Source: Ohtaekwangia sp036568665 | GTDB taxonomy: Bacteria; Bacteroidota; Bacteroidia; Cytophagales; Cyclobacteriaceae | Direction: 5' to 3' | NCBI RefSeq assembly: GCF_036568665.1 | Contig: NZ_DATCSD010000013.1 | Coordinates: 1-7,278, forward strand | Length of the DNA stretch: 7,278 bases | Shown: one piece after another, positions 1 through 5,428 of the stretch | Numbering within the stretch: the first letter of the stretch is position 1 | Layout of the letters: the number at the start of each line of letters is the position of its first letter | The notes under the pieces: model-generated | The model's database searches: none | Told to the model about the DNA's origin: nothing | Seen by the model: the letters and a program-made list of their open reading frames with translations, nothing else | Position numbers and translations under genes: made by a program

Positions 1-746
1 ATCGTTCCTTCCTTCGGACGAGCTCCTTCGGCAACTACTATATTTACAAAGCCTCTTCCTTTTTTATAGCGAAGGTTAATACGCTTTACAAGTTTGTTGA
101 TGTCGTACGGTATCTCGGGTATCAAACATATTTCGGCACCACCTGCTATGGCTGTATGCAATGCTATCCATCCGGCATCGCGTCCCATCACTTCCATAAT
201 CATGGTGCGATGATGACTCTCTGCTGTTGTTACGAGCTTGTCAAAACTATCGGTGCCGATCTGTACCGCTGTTTGAAAACCAAACGTTACATCAGTCGCG
301 GAAAGATCATTGTCGATCGTCTTCGGTACACCGATGATCGGTATACCTTTATCAAACAATACTTTTGAAATGCGTTGAGAGCCATCGCCCCCTATATTTA
401 TGATGGCATCAAACTTCAGCGCTTTCAGTTTGCGAACAAGTTCATCCGAACGATCTATAAATTTGATCGTGCCATCCGGTTGAGGCATCGGAAACTTGAT
501 CGGGTTTGATTTGTTGGTAGTTTTCAGAACCGTGCCGCCACGCACATGTATACCGGCCGTATATTTACTCGTGATCTTCACGATCTCCTGCGGGTCGTTC
601 AATACACCATTGAAAGCTTCAATGCTTCCATATACTTCCCAGTCCTTCTCTCTGCGGGCACGCTTGGCCACACCTCGTATCACAGCATTCAATCCCGGAC
701 AATCACCACCACCGGTGAGGATAAGTACTTTCTTAGGTTTCTCCAT
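1..746 (-). CDS. pfkA: 6-phosphofructokinase, C-terminus cut off by window edge
   Basis: Phosphorylates fructose 6-phosphate to the 1,6-bisphosphate, the committing step of glycolysis, in the cytosol. The 248 visible residues begin at ATG 744-746 and run off the left edge; family members are usually about 320-370 residues, so roughly the last 100 are missing. Visible motifs: nucleotide-binding TGGGDCPGLNAVIRG (11-25), IGGDGS (118-123), PKTIDND (141-147) with the catalytic Asp145, and MGRDAGWIAL (187-196), which binds the sugar phosphate. Gly122 corresponds to E. coli Gly104, typical of ATP use, while Lys142 replaces Gly124, a residue common in pyrophosphate-dependent enzymes. This Gly/Lys mix is known from a third group that is mostly ATP-dependent, so ATP is the likelier donor but is not proven. 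A four-codon reading frame (760-746) ends in TAATG, sharing its last A with this start codon. Confidence 0.95.
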   Translation of the reverse strand, partial: MEKPKKVLILTGGGDCPGLNAVIRGVAKRARREKDWEVYGSIEAFNGVLNDPQEIVKITSKYTAGIHVRGGTVLKTTNKSNPIKFPMPQPDGTIKFIDRSDELVRKLKALKFDAIINIGGDGSQRISKVLFDKGIPIIGVPKTIDNDLSATDVTFGFQTAVQIGTDSFDKLVTTAESHHRTMIMEVMGRDAGWIALHTAIAGGAEICLIPEIPYDINKLVKRINLRYKKGRGFVNIVVAEGARPKEGT

Positions 747-1015
747 TATCGTTTATACATGGTACTAGTATAAAGCAACTAAAAAACCGGGAGTCGGGCA
801 AGTATAGAGTAGTTGCGAGCTCTGAGAATGGTTGCTGGCTACCAGCTTTGAGCTGCCGGAAGAGTGAGCGTGAGCTTCATGTATGATTGCGTCAGCATTC
901 GTTGATTGATATACATTGTTCAACTGCAAGTTACTAAAGGAGTATATCCTGTTAACGGGAGATACTTTGCTACACGAATCGCCATCAGGCAGCTTGCAGT
1001 CAGAAGTCAGCGCGG
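747..1015. other. Non-coding gap between sua5 and pfkA
   Basis: No convincing gene is seen here on either strand. It must carry the end of the sua5 transcript and the start of the pfkA transcript, both minus strand. Two small hairpins that exclude each other lie at 834-846 (GCTGG/CCAGC) and 843-855 (CAGCT/AGCTG); a third short one, AGGA-GTATA-TCCT, is near 938-950. None has a T-run on the minus side, so none is a good terminator for sua5. The stretches 812-860 and 985-1012, rich in AGCT, GCTG and CAG words, look like degenerate intergenic repeat, but that needs comparison with other loci. Confidence 0.5.
799..806 (-). promoter_or_regulatory. Possible -7 promoter box for pfkA
   Basis: On the minus strand this reads TATACTTG, one base away from the Bacteroidota -7 consensus TAnnTTTG. 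The leader would be about 50 bases. No TTTG-like -33 element is seen at the right distance, so the call rests on one box. Confidence 0.25.
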
Positions 1016-1966
1016 CTATTCAACTGCTGCCGCTCTTCTCAGTCGATCATTGATTGCGCGGCCAAGTCCTTCTTCGGGGAGAAGTTCAACAAGTATATAA
1101 TCGATAGGCATTTTATCGAAGGCGCGCAGCGCTGTGAAAAGATGTTGCGCGGCTTCTTCCAGGTTGCCGGAAGGTGAGAGTATATATTGATACGGTGAAT
1201 TGAAGTCGGTCTGAAAAGTAAGAAGCCCGGATGTATGTGCCGGATATTGCTGCAGCAAATCTTCGATGGTACCGATGATCACTTTCTTCCCCGGTGCATA
1301 GTGACTCTTGAGTTGACCGGGAGCTTTCGGGTTAGAAGTTGAATGTGCCTGTACCAATACAGTACCTGCTACGGATTCGATCTGTTCAAGACTCAATCCA
1401 CCCATGCGATAGATCACCATCACATCATCATCAAAACCTACGATGGTTGATTCAATCCCTACACGACAAGGGCCGCCATCCAATATATAGGCTATCTTGT
1501 CACCGAGCTGTTCGTTTACGTGCTCGGGAGTTGTAGGGCTCACATACCCGAACGGATTAGCACTTGGAGCGGCAAGCGGAAAGGGAAGTTCTCTCAATAA
1601 CTGGCGCGTCATCGGGTGATTGGGACAACGAATACCAACGGTGTCCATACCGGACGTTACCAGGTCGGGTATAATTTTCTTTTTCGGAAGTAATAATGTT
1701 AGCGGCCCGGGCCAGAAACGTTCAGCCAGTTTTCGCGCAGGCTCCGGTATATCTGATACATACTCCTGAGCCTTGTCGATATCCGGAACGTGTACAATGA
1801 GCGGATCGAACTGTGGCCGGTTCTTTACTTCAAAAATCTTGGTGACCGAAGCTACATTCAAAGCATTACCGGCCAGTCCATATACTGTTTCCGTAGGTAT
1901 GGCTACCACCTCGCCTTGTTCCAGCAAGGCTTTGGCATATAGAATGTCTGTTCCGATCTCGGCCAT
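1016..1966 (-). CDS. sua5: L-threonylcarbamoyladenylate synthase, long Sua5 type
   Basis: Makes threonylcarbamoyl-AMP from threonine, bicarbonate and ATP, the first step of t6A synthesis at position 37 of ANN-reading tRNAs; acts in the cytosol with TsaB/D/E, none of which is in the window. With ATG 1964-1966 as start the protein has 316 residues, the size of the two-domain Sua5 form rather than the short TsaC/YrdC form. YrdC domain: PTETVYGL (24-31), KNRP (48-51) for ATP and threonine binding, SAN (135-137) and ESTIVG (172-177). The linker APGQLKSHYAP (215-225) leads to the C-terminal Sua5 domain, ending in GLGRAINDRLRRAA (300-313). A TTG three codons upstream is in frame but lies inside a perfect -7 box, so the ATG is preferred. 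Divergent from the beta-lactamase-like gene. Confidence 0.95.
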   Translation of the reverse strand: MAEIGTDILYAKALLEQGEVVAIPTETVYGLAGNALNVASVTKIFEVKNRPQFDPLIVHVPDIDKAQEYVSDIPEPARKLAERFWPGPLTLLLPKKKIIPDLVTSGMDTVGIRCPNHPMTRQLLRELPFPLAAPSANPFGYVSPTTPEHVNEQLGDKIAYILDGGPCRVGIESTIVGFDDDVMVIYRMGGLSLEQIESVAGTVLVQAHSTSNPKAPGQLKSHYAPGKKVIIGTIEDLLQQYPAHTSGLLTFQTDFNSPYQYILSPSGNLEEAAQHLFTALRAFDKMPIDYILVELLPEEGLGRAINDRLRRAAAVE

Positions 1967-1972
1967 CGTCCG

Positions 1973-1980
1973 CAAAGCTA
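1973..1980 (-). promoter_or_regulatory. -7 promoter box for sua5, giving a near-leaderless mRNA
   Basis: The minus strand reads TAGCTTTG, a perfect match to the Bacteroidota housekeeping -7 box TAnnTTTG. Only six bases separate it from the ATG at 1966, so transcription would begin about three bases before the start codon or at it. A weak TTTA sits about where -33 would be expected (near 2002-2005). The box match is seen; the start point is inferred. Confidence 0.55.
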
Positions 1981-1987
1981 AAATTTA

Positions 1988-2019
1988 TTTGCTACCGTGC
2001 TGTAAAGGGAGTAAGTTGT
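1988..2019 (+). promoter_or_regulatory. Probable promoter of the beta-lactamase-like gene
   Basis: TTTG at 1988-1991 is followed after exactly 20 bases by TAAGTTGT (2012-2019), which keeps TA and TT of the TAnnTTTG consensus. Spacing fits the -33/-7 arrangement of Bacteroidota. The transcript would start near 2023, within the palindrome at 2021-2037, with a leader of about 14 bases. It lies back to back with the sua5 promoter. Confidence 0.4.
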
Positions 2020-2020
2020 G

Positions 2021-2037
2021 TGTATAAAATTTATACA
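2021..2037. repeat. 17-bp palindrome touching the ATG of the beta-lactamase-like gene
   Basis: TGTATAAAATTTATACA is a perfect inverted repeat: 8-base arms around one central A. Its last base is the A of the ATG at 2037. The position, over the predicted transcription start, would suit an operator for a dimeric repressor or a small hairpin at the ribosome landing site. AT-rich TATAC words are common across this window, so chance is possible. Confidence 0.4.
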
Positions 2038-2942
2038 TGCGTGCTCTGCTCCTGTTACTGACGGTGTGCATCAGTATTGTTGTGAACGCCCAGAGAGAAG
2101 ACAAGGTTCTTCAAAAAAAGTTGCAGGCCCTGGTGAAAGATTTTCAGGGCGATGCCGGTATCTATGTGCGCCATCTTAAAACCGGAAAGACGGCTGCGAT
2201 CCTGGCGGATAGTATATTTCCGACAGCATCCATGATAAAAGTACCGATCACCATCGGTATGTTCGACAAGATCGAGAAAGGGGAGATCGCTTACGACTCC
2301 ATACTTACCTATAAAGATTCGCTGCTATACGAAGGTGATGACCTGCTGGGTTCGTTCCGGAATGGCGAGAAAATTCCGTTAAAAACCGTGCTGATGCTGA
2401 TGATCACGATGAGCGATAACACCGCCAGTTTATGGTGCCAGTCGCTGGCCGGTAAAGGAACAACCATCAATGCGTGGCTGGAGAAAAATGGCTTTCAGCA
2501 TACACGTGTAAACTCGCGCACACCGGGCCGTGAGAGTAACAAAGCTAAATATGGATGGGGACAAACCACGCCGAAGGAAATGGCCGAACTTGTTGTACGC
2601 ATCCGCGAAGGCAACGTGATCAGTCCACGCGTAAGCGAACGGATATACCGGAACATGATCCGTATATACTGGGACACCGAAGCACTGTCGCAGATACCGC
2701 CCTATATACAAACAGCATCCAAACAGGGTGCCGTAAACCAGGCACGATCCGAAGTGGTACTGGTAAATGCACCGCATGGCGATTATGTATTTTGCGTAAC
2801 CACAAAAAATCAAAAAGACGAAAGCTGGACGATGAACAACGAAGGCTGGGTATTGATTCGCAAAGTATCGGCATTACTCTGGCAACACTTCGAACCAACC
2901 TCCCGCTGGAAGCCCGCCCAAGGCATAGACGAGTGGTATTAA
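2037..2942 (+). CDS. Exported serine hydrolase of the class A beta-lactamase fold
   Basis: A 301-residue protein with a signal peptide (1-18, likely cut VNA|Q19), so it acts in the periplasm. It has the penicillin-interacting serine hydrolase fold: SMIK at 65-68 holds the nucleophile Ser65 and Lys68, and SDN at 126-128 matches the second conserved box. The third box, normally KTG, is KQG at 229-231. The omega-loop region (about 158-178) has no clean ExxLN motif; Glu166 in TPGRES is the best candidate for the general base. Length agrees with class A enzymes. It belongs to the broad beta-lactamase-2 grouping, which includes true beta-lactamases and proteins of unknown substrate; the changed boxes argue against calling it an antibiotic-resistance enzyme. 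It could instead act on a peptide or wall fragment. Divergent from sua5; 135 bp before the next gene. Confidence 0.85.
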   Translation: MRALLLLLTVCISIVVNAQREDKVLQKKLQALVKDFQGDAGIYVRHLKTGKTAAILADSIFPTASMIKVPITIGMFDKIEKGEIAYDSILTYKDSLLYEGDDLLGSFRNGEKIPLKTVLMLMITMSDNTASLWCQSLAGKGTTINAWLEKNGFQHTRVNSRTPGRESNKAKYGWGQTTPKEMAELVVRIREGNVISPRVSERIYRNMIRIYWDTEALSQIPPYIQTASKQGAVNQARSEVVLVNAPHGDYVFCVTTKNQKDESWTMNNEGWVLIRKVSALLWQHFEPTSRWKPAQGIDEWY

Positions 2943-2970
2943 TTTTTCGATTGCGACAATCATCGTTAAA

Positions 2971-2991
2971 ATATAGCCCCCATCGCTATAT
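2971..2991 (+). other. Hairpin after the beta-lactamase-like gene
   Basis: ATATAGC (2971-2977) and GCTATAT (2985-2991) pair over a 7-base loop, 28 bases past the stop. A smaller GATTG-CGA-CAATC hairpin precedes it at 2949-2961. Neither is followed by a T-run, so termination here is only a guess. Confidence 0.25.
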
Positions 2992-3027
2992 ATACCCTCC
3001 AATCAGGAATGAACAAAACCTAATCCC

Positions 3028-3035
3028 TATATTTG
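3028..3035 (+). promoter_or_regulatory. -7 promoter box for the small membrane protein and peptidase
   Basis: TATATTTG matches the Bacteroidota -7 consensus TAnnTTTG perfectly and lies 42 bases before the ATG at 3078, giving a leader of about 39 bases. No TTTG is seen at the -33 position (near 3004-3008). The leader carries AACCTT three times (3043, 3050, 3065). Confidence 0.5.
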
Positions 3036-3077
3036 CTCCTCAAACCTTGAACCTTAAACTTTTTAACCTTACACTGT

Positions 3078-3239
3078 ATGAGCAACAAAACCAGAAACAT
3101 ACTCAAGATTACCGCTATTATCCTGGTAGTGATTACCCTGTTAATGCAATTTCACCTGATCGTTATCCCGGCTATTGTAGGCTATAAATATTGGATTGCA
3201 GTTGTTGCCTTCGGCTTACTGTTGATCGCCAGCAAATAG
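3078..3239 (+). CDS. Small two-helix membrane protein, unknown function
   Basis: A 53-residue protein starting MSNKTRNILK and ending LLLIASK, then TAG. Two hydrophobic stretches, about 9-26 and 28-50, are joined by a short PAIVGYKYW turn and preceded by a basic N-terminus, so a two-pass inner-membrane hairpin is expected. I do not recognise a named family. Support for its being real: a perfect -7 box with a fitting leader, an ATG start, a sensible hydrophobic pattern and tight linkage to the next gene, only 6 bases away and in the same frame. It could be a partner or membrane chaperone of the downstream peptidase, or the separated front part of a formerly longer protein; the sequence alone does not decide. 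Confidence 0.7.
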   Translation: MSNKTRNILKITAIILVVITLLMQFHLIVIPAIVGYKYWIAVVAFGLLLIASK

Positions 3240-3245
3240 TATACT

Positions 3246-4067
3246 TTGGGCCTCATCGTAAAAATACTCGTTGTTATTATAGGCTTTGCTCTGCTCACAG
3301 TACTTACACAAATTGGCGGGGTAGTGCTGTTGGTAACAATGGGAGTAATGGTATATGTGCAAAGGTCCTTACAAGCAAAGTGGCTGGCTCCGTTTTTATT
3401 CCTGGTAATTTTTAGTGTATTGTATAGTATATCTTCTCTGCTGATCGTACCTCCCGTAGCGAAGCACTTTGGGCGTGTACCCATGCCGTGGCAAGGTGAC
3501 GTGCGGCCGTTAAATATAGCAACCTGTTTATTGAACCGACACTATGTAAAGCCGGCTTTGCGCGAAGCTGTTCTGGCCTCTGCTTCGGCTGTGCGAAAGA
3601 AATATCCGGGCACAGTGACAAATTACCTCGATGGCTGTTTCCCTTTTTATAACGGATTCCCGTTGATGCCTCATCTCAGCCATAATGATGGCAGAAAATT
3701 GGATATCGCTTTTTTCTATACGGACGTAAATGGAGTAAAGAGCGATGATAGTCCATCGTGGATAGGCTATGGAGTATATGAAGGTCCGCGTGAGCATGAA
3801 GAGGATTACCCGTTGCAGTGCAAGGCAAAAGGTTACTGGCAATACGGAATTCTGGAGCAGGTAGCATCACAGCGGAACAAGAACCGGTATAAATTCGATG
3901 CGCAACGTACGGCCTACCTGGTAAATGTACTCTCGAAGCAATCGGCTATTCACAAGATATTTATCGAGCCTCATTTGAAAACAAGACTTGCTTTATCATC
4001 TCCCAAAATTCGCTATCATGGTTGTCAGGCCGTTCGTCATGATGATCATATACATGTGCAACTATAG
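3246..4067 (+). CDS. Membrane-anchored LAS-type zinc metallopeptidase, probable peptidoglycan hydrolase
   Basis: The 273-residue reading has two or three hydrophobic segments at the N-terminus (about 3-20, 22-38 and 47-69), then a soluble domain. That domain carries the zinc-ligand pattern of LAS peptidases (D-Ala-D-Ala carboxypeptidases, MepA): SHNDGRKLD at 145-153 fits SxHxxGxxxD, with His146 and Asp153 as ligands, and RHDDHIHVQL at 264-273 gives HxH (268-270) at the very C-terminus, as in MepA-like endopeptidases. IFIEPHLK (238-245) fits the strand between them. The expected role is cutting peptide stems or cross-links of the wall from a membrane tether; side of the membrane and substrate are inferred. 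The best start is TTG 3246: no ATG occurs before codon 32, and starting there would remove the first helix. It starts 6 bases after the small membrane gene, suggesting coupled translation. Confidence 0.75.
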   Translation: MGLIVKILVVIIGFALLTVLTQIGGVVLLVTMGVMVYVQRSLQAKWLAPFLFLVIFSVLYSISSLLIVPPVAKHFGRVPMPWQGDVRPLNIATCLLNRHYVKPALREAVLASASAVRKKYPGTVTNYLDGCFPFYNGFPLMPHLSHNDGRKLDIAFFYTDVNGVKSDDSPSWIGYGVYEGPREHEEDYPLQCKAKGYWQYGILEQVASQRNKNRYKFDAQRTAYLVNVLSKQSAIHKIFIEPHLKTRLALSSPKIRYHGCQAVRHDDHIHVQL

Positions 4068-4092
4068 TATAATCAGTTTGATACTACTTTTT
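4065..4092 (+). terminator. Weak possible terminator after the metallopeptidase
   Basis: TAGTAT (4065-4070, including the stop codon) pairs with ATACTA (4081-4086) over a 10-base loop, followed by CTTTTTG. The stem is short and AT-rich, and it lies inside the end of the convergent Nudix gene, so strength is doubtful. Confidence 0.25.
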
Positions 4093-4645
4093 GTTGCAGG
4101 CGGAGCATCGAGTCTTGTGTAGTATAATCGCTTAGTTTGTTAAGCGGCACCCATTGAAGATCGTGCGATTCTTCGGTGATGATCAATGCTTCTGCAGGAT
4201 CTGCCTCAAACAAAAAACGAACATCATAATGCCAATGCTCCGGAAAATCTTTGCGGGCCGGAATAATGTGTATATCGATATCAAATATACCGGGTGATAA
4301 CAGTTTGAAATTTTTCAGTCCGGTTTCTTCCTGTGCTTCACGCAGGGCAACAGCAAAAACATTTTCATCACCATCCGCATGGCCGCCAGGTTGAAGCCAC
4401 TTGTTCAGTTTGGCGTGATGTGTAAGTAACACCGATTGTTTTTGTGCATCTACAATCCAGGCAGAGCCCGTGATATGTCCGGGGAGATGATCGCGATGAA
4501 ACGCACGCTCATGCTGCAACAGTTCAAGAAACTTCGCAGCGAAAGGTTGTTCTTCGTGATAGGGAGTGCTATAGGATTTCAACGCATCAGTGAGTGATGC
4601 GCGGGTAGAAATTATCTGGTCAGGTCGTACGATTGTTTGATCCAT
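4073..4645 (-). CDS. Nudix hydrolase, substrate unknown
   Basis: Nudix enzymes split nucleoside diphosphates linked to another group (oxidised dNTPs, nucleotide sugars, coenzymes) using Mg2+. This 190-residue cytosolic protein has a complete Nudix box at 88-110: G88, then E94, then REAQEETGL with R102, E103, E106 and E107, matching GX5EX7REUXEEXGU. Before it lies DHLPGHITGSAWIVD (52-66) and NKWLQPGGHADGDE (81-94). An N-terminal extension of about 55 residues precedes the fold, longer than in MutT, so it belongs to the larger uncharacterised Nudix proteins rather than to MutT itself. The ATG at 4643-4645 is the only ATG before the domain and lies within the end of the upstream DUF5655 gene (34-bp overlap). 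It converges on the metallopeptidase with a 5-bp gap. Confidence 0.92.
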   Translation of the reverse strand: MDQTIVRPDQIISTRASLTDALKSYSTPYHEEQPFAAKFLELLQHERAFHRDHLPGHITGSAWIVDAQKQSVLLTHHAKLNKWLQPGGHADGDENVFAVALREAQEETGLKNFKLLSPGIFDIDIHIIPARKDFPEHWHYDVRFLFEADPAEALIITEESHDLQWVPLNKLSDYTTQDSMLRLQQKVVSN

Positions 4646-4996
4646 TGTATAACAGGCTTGGTAACATCGGCTGCATTCTCCAGGCGAGCCGCATGCCTTA
4701 CTCGGTTCTTCGAGGTTTGCAGGGATACAAAGATGGGAAAAGCTTCTGTTTTTTCAGGAAGAAAAAAAGATATATCCAGGTATTTCTTTCGTGGCTTGAT
4801 CGTCAGGAATACTCCTGTTTTTCAGCATGATATAGTCTTTGATAGGACTGACAGAGAACGGCCCGAACTTTTGCACGGCTTCGAGTATACAATTATATAT
4901 ACCGACTATATTTTCCGGTTGATTTTTTAATTGATCAGCGGCAATGGTGCGTTCGCAGTGATGCCGCTGATCGGTGTTCCGGAAACACGTCCACAT
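4612..4996 (-). pseudogene. DUF5655-type protein gene broken by a one-base frameshift
   Basis: Reading from ATG 4996, the first frame gives MWTCFRNTDQRHHC and then NCILEAVQKFGPFSVSP and DYIMLK before running into unrelated sequence and TGA near 4754. The neighbouring frame picks up exactly there with TGVFLTIKPRKKYLDISFF, then FVSLQTSKNRVRHAARL and VIQWIKQSYDLTR, ending at TAA 4612-4614. Removing one A from the run of five (plus-strand T, 4818-4822) joins both into a 127-residue protein that resembles DUF5655 proteins from end to end. Family function is not known. The N-terminus resembles the zinc-ribbon start WxCPxCGRxF..QxHxC of relatives but lacks the second Cys and about six residues. The gene starts 3 bp after the Ig-like gene and overlaps the Nudix gene. 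A true lesion and a homopolymer sequencing error are both possible. Confidence 0.75.
4933..4972. repeat. 11-bp perfect inverted repeat inside the DUF5655 gene
   Basis: GATCAGCGGCA (4933-4943) and TGCCGCTGATC (4962-4972) are exact reverse complements around an 18-base loop, which itself contains TGCG-TT-CGCA. In the minus-strand mRNA it would form a strong hairpin about 20 bases after the start codon. There is no T-run after it on the minus strand, so it is not a terminator. Confidence 0.6.
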
Positions 4997-4999
4997 GCT

Positions 5000-5347
5000 C
5001 TATTGAATCACAATCGTAACTTTGTTGATACGATTCGCTTCAAGCTTGCCGGTTTGTTCGCCACCACCCGTGTTATCTTTATCATCCTTGCGGGCGATTA
5101 CATAGTAGGAGATGGCTTTCAGTTCTTTAAACTTTACAACACCTTTCGCATCGGTAGTGCCTTCTGCTACTGGATTTGTTTCTGCTTTATAGTCATCTTC
5201 CGTTTCAAAAAGTTGTACTGTTACACCTTGCTCGGTGTTACCCAGTTCGTTACGGATAGTGATGGAGATTTGTGTTTTGATCAATTGAAAACTGAGCGCA
5301 AATAACAGGAAGGTTGCAGCTGCAATAAATCGGATGGTTGTCTTCAT
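5000..5347 (-). CDS. Secreted single-domain Ig-like (carboxypeptidase-regulatory-like) protein
   Basis: A 115-residue protein with a basic start (MKTTIR) and a hydrophobic segment at about 7-23, read as a signal peptide or membrane anchor; there is no clear AxA cut site and no lipobox Cys. The rest is one beta-sandwich: TQISITIRNELGN (25-37), GVTVQLFETEDDY (41-53), a GTTDAKGVVKFKEL turn-and-strand (63-76), YYVIARK (81-87), and a final strand INKVTIVIQ (107-115). The pattern 'modifier with default value plus TDAKGxVxFxxL' is typical of the prealbumin-like/Cna-B-like domains common in Bacteroidota envelope proteins, where they serve as structural or binding modules. No catalytic residues are seen. 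It is first in a probable three-gene unit with the DUF5655 gene 3 bp downstream; the upstream gap to the terminator at 5429 is about 80 bp and shows no convincing promoter box. Confidence 0.8.
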   Translation of the reverse strand: MKTTIRFIAAATFLLFALSFQLIKTQISITIRNELGNTEQGVTVQLFETEDDYKAETNPVAEGTTDAKGVVKFKELKAISYYVIARKDDKDNTGGGEQTGKLEANRINKVTIVIQ

Positions 5348-5428
5348 AGGTACCTATAGCATTAATCGTGATACATTATTTTTCATGACGATCGGGCAAT
5401 GCCTTTCATTCACGAATCAGTCATAAAC

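Noticed and set aside
906..1100. 64-residue plus-strand frame in the sua5-pfkA gap
   Set aside because: Extends into the 3' end of sua5, Ser/Arg-rich, with no sign of a real protein.
1016..1975. Longer sua5 reading starting at TTG 1973-1975 (MRTMAEIG)
   Set aside because: The TTG lies inside a perfect -7 promoter box, and an ATG three codons later fits the YrdC domain start.
2555..3187. 210-residue plus-strand frame across the end of the beta-lactamase-like gene
   Set aside because: Overlaps two better-supported genes in other frames; Arg/Thr-rich composition typical of a shifted frame.
4818..4822. Programmed frameshifting at the A5 run of the DUF5655 gene
   Set aside because: Joining the frames needs a +1 step (or -2); CTG-AAA-AAC lacks a -1 slippery heptamer arrangement and no stop codon or pseudoknot stimulates it. 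Mutation or sequencing error is simpler.
4933..4972. Inverted repeat taken as an intrinsic terminator
   Set aside because: No T-run follows on the minus strand, and the plus strand has no gene ending there.
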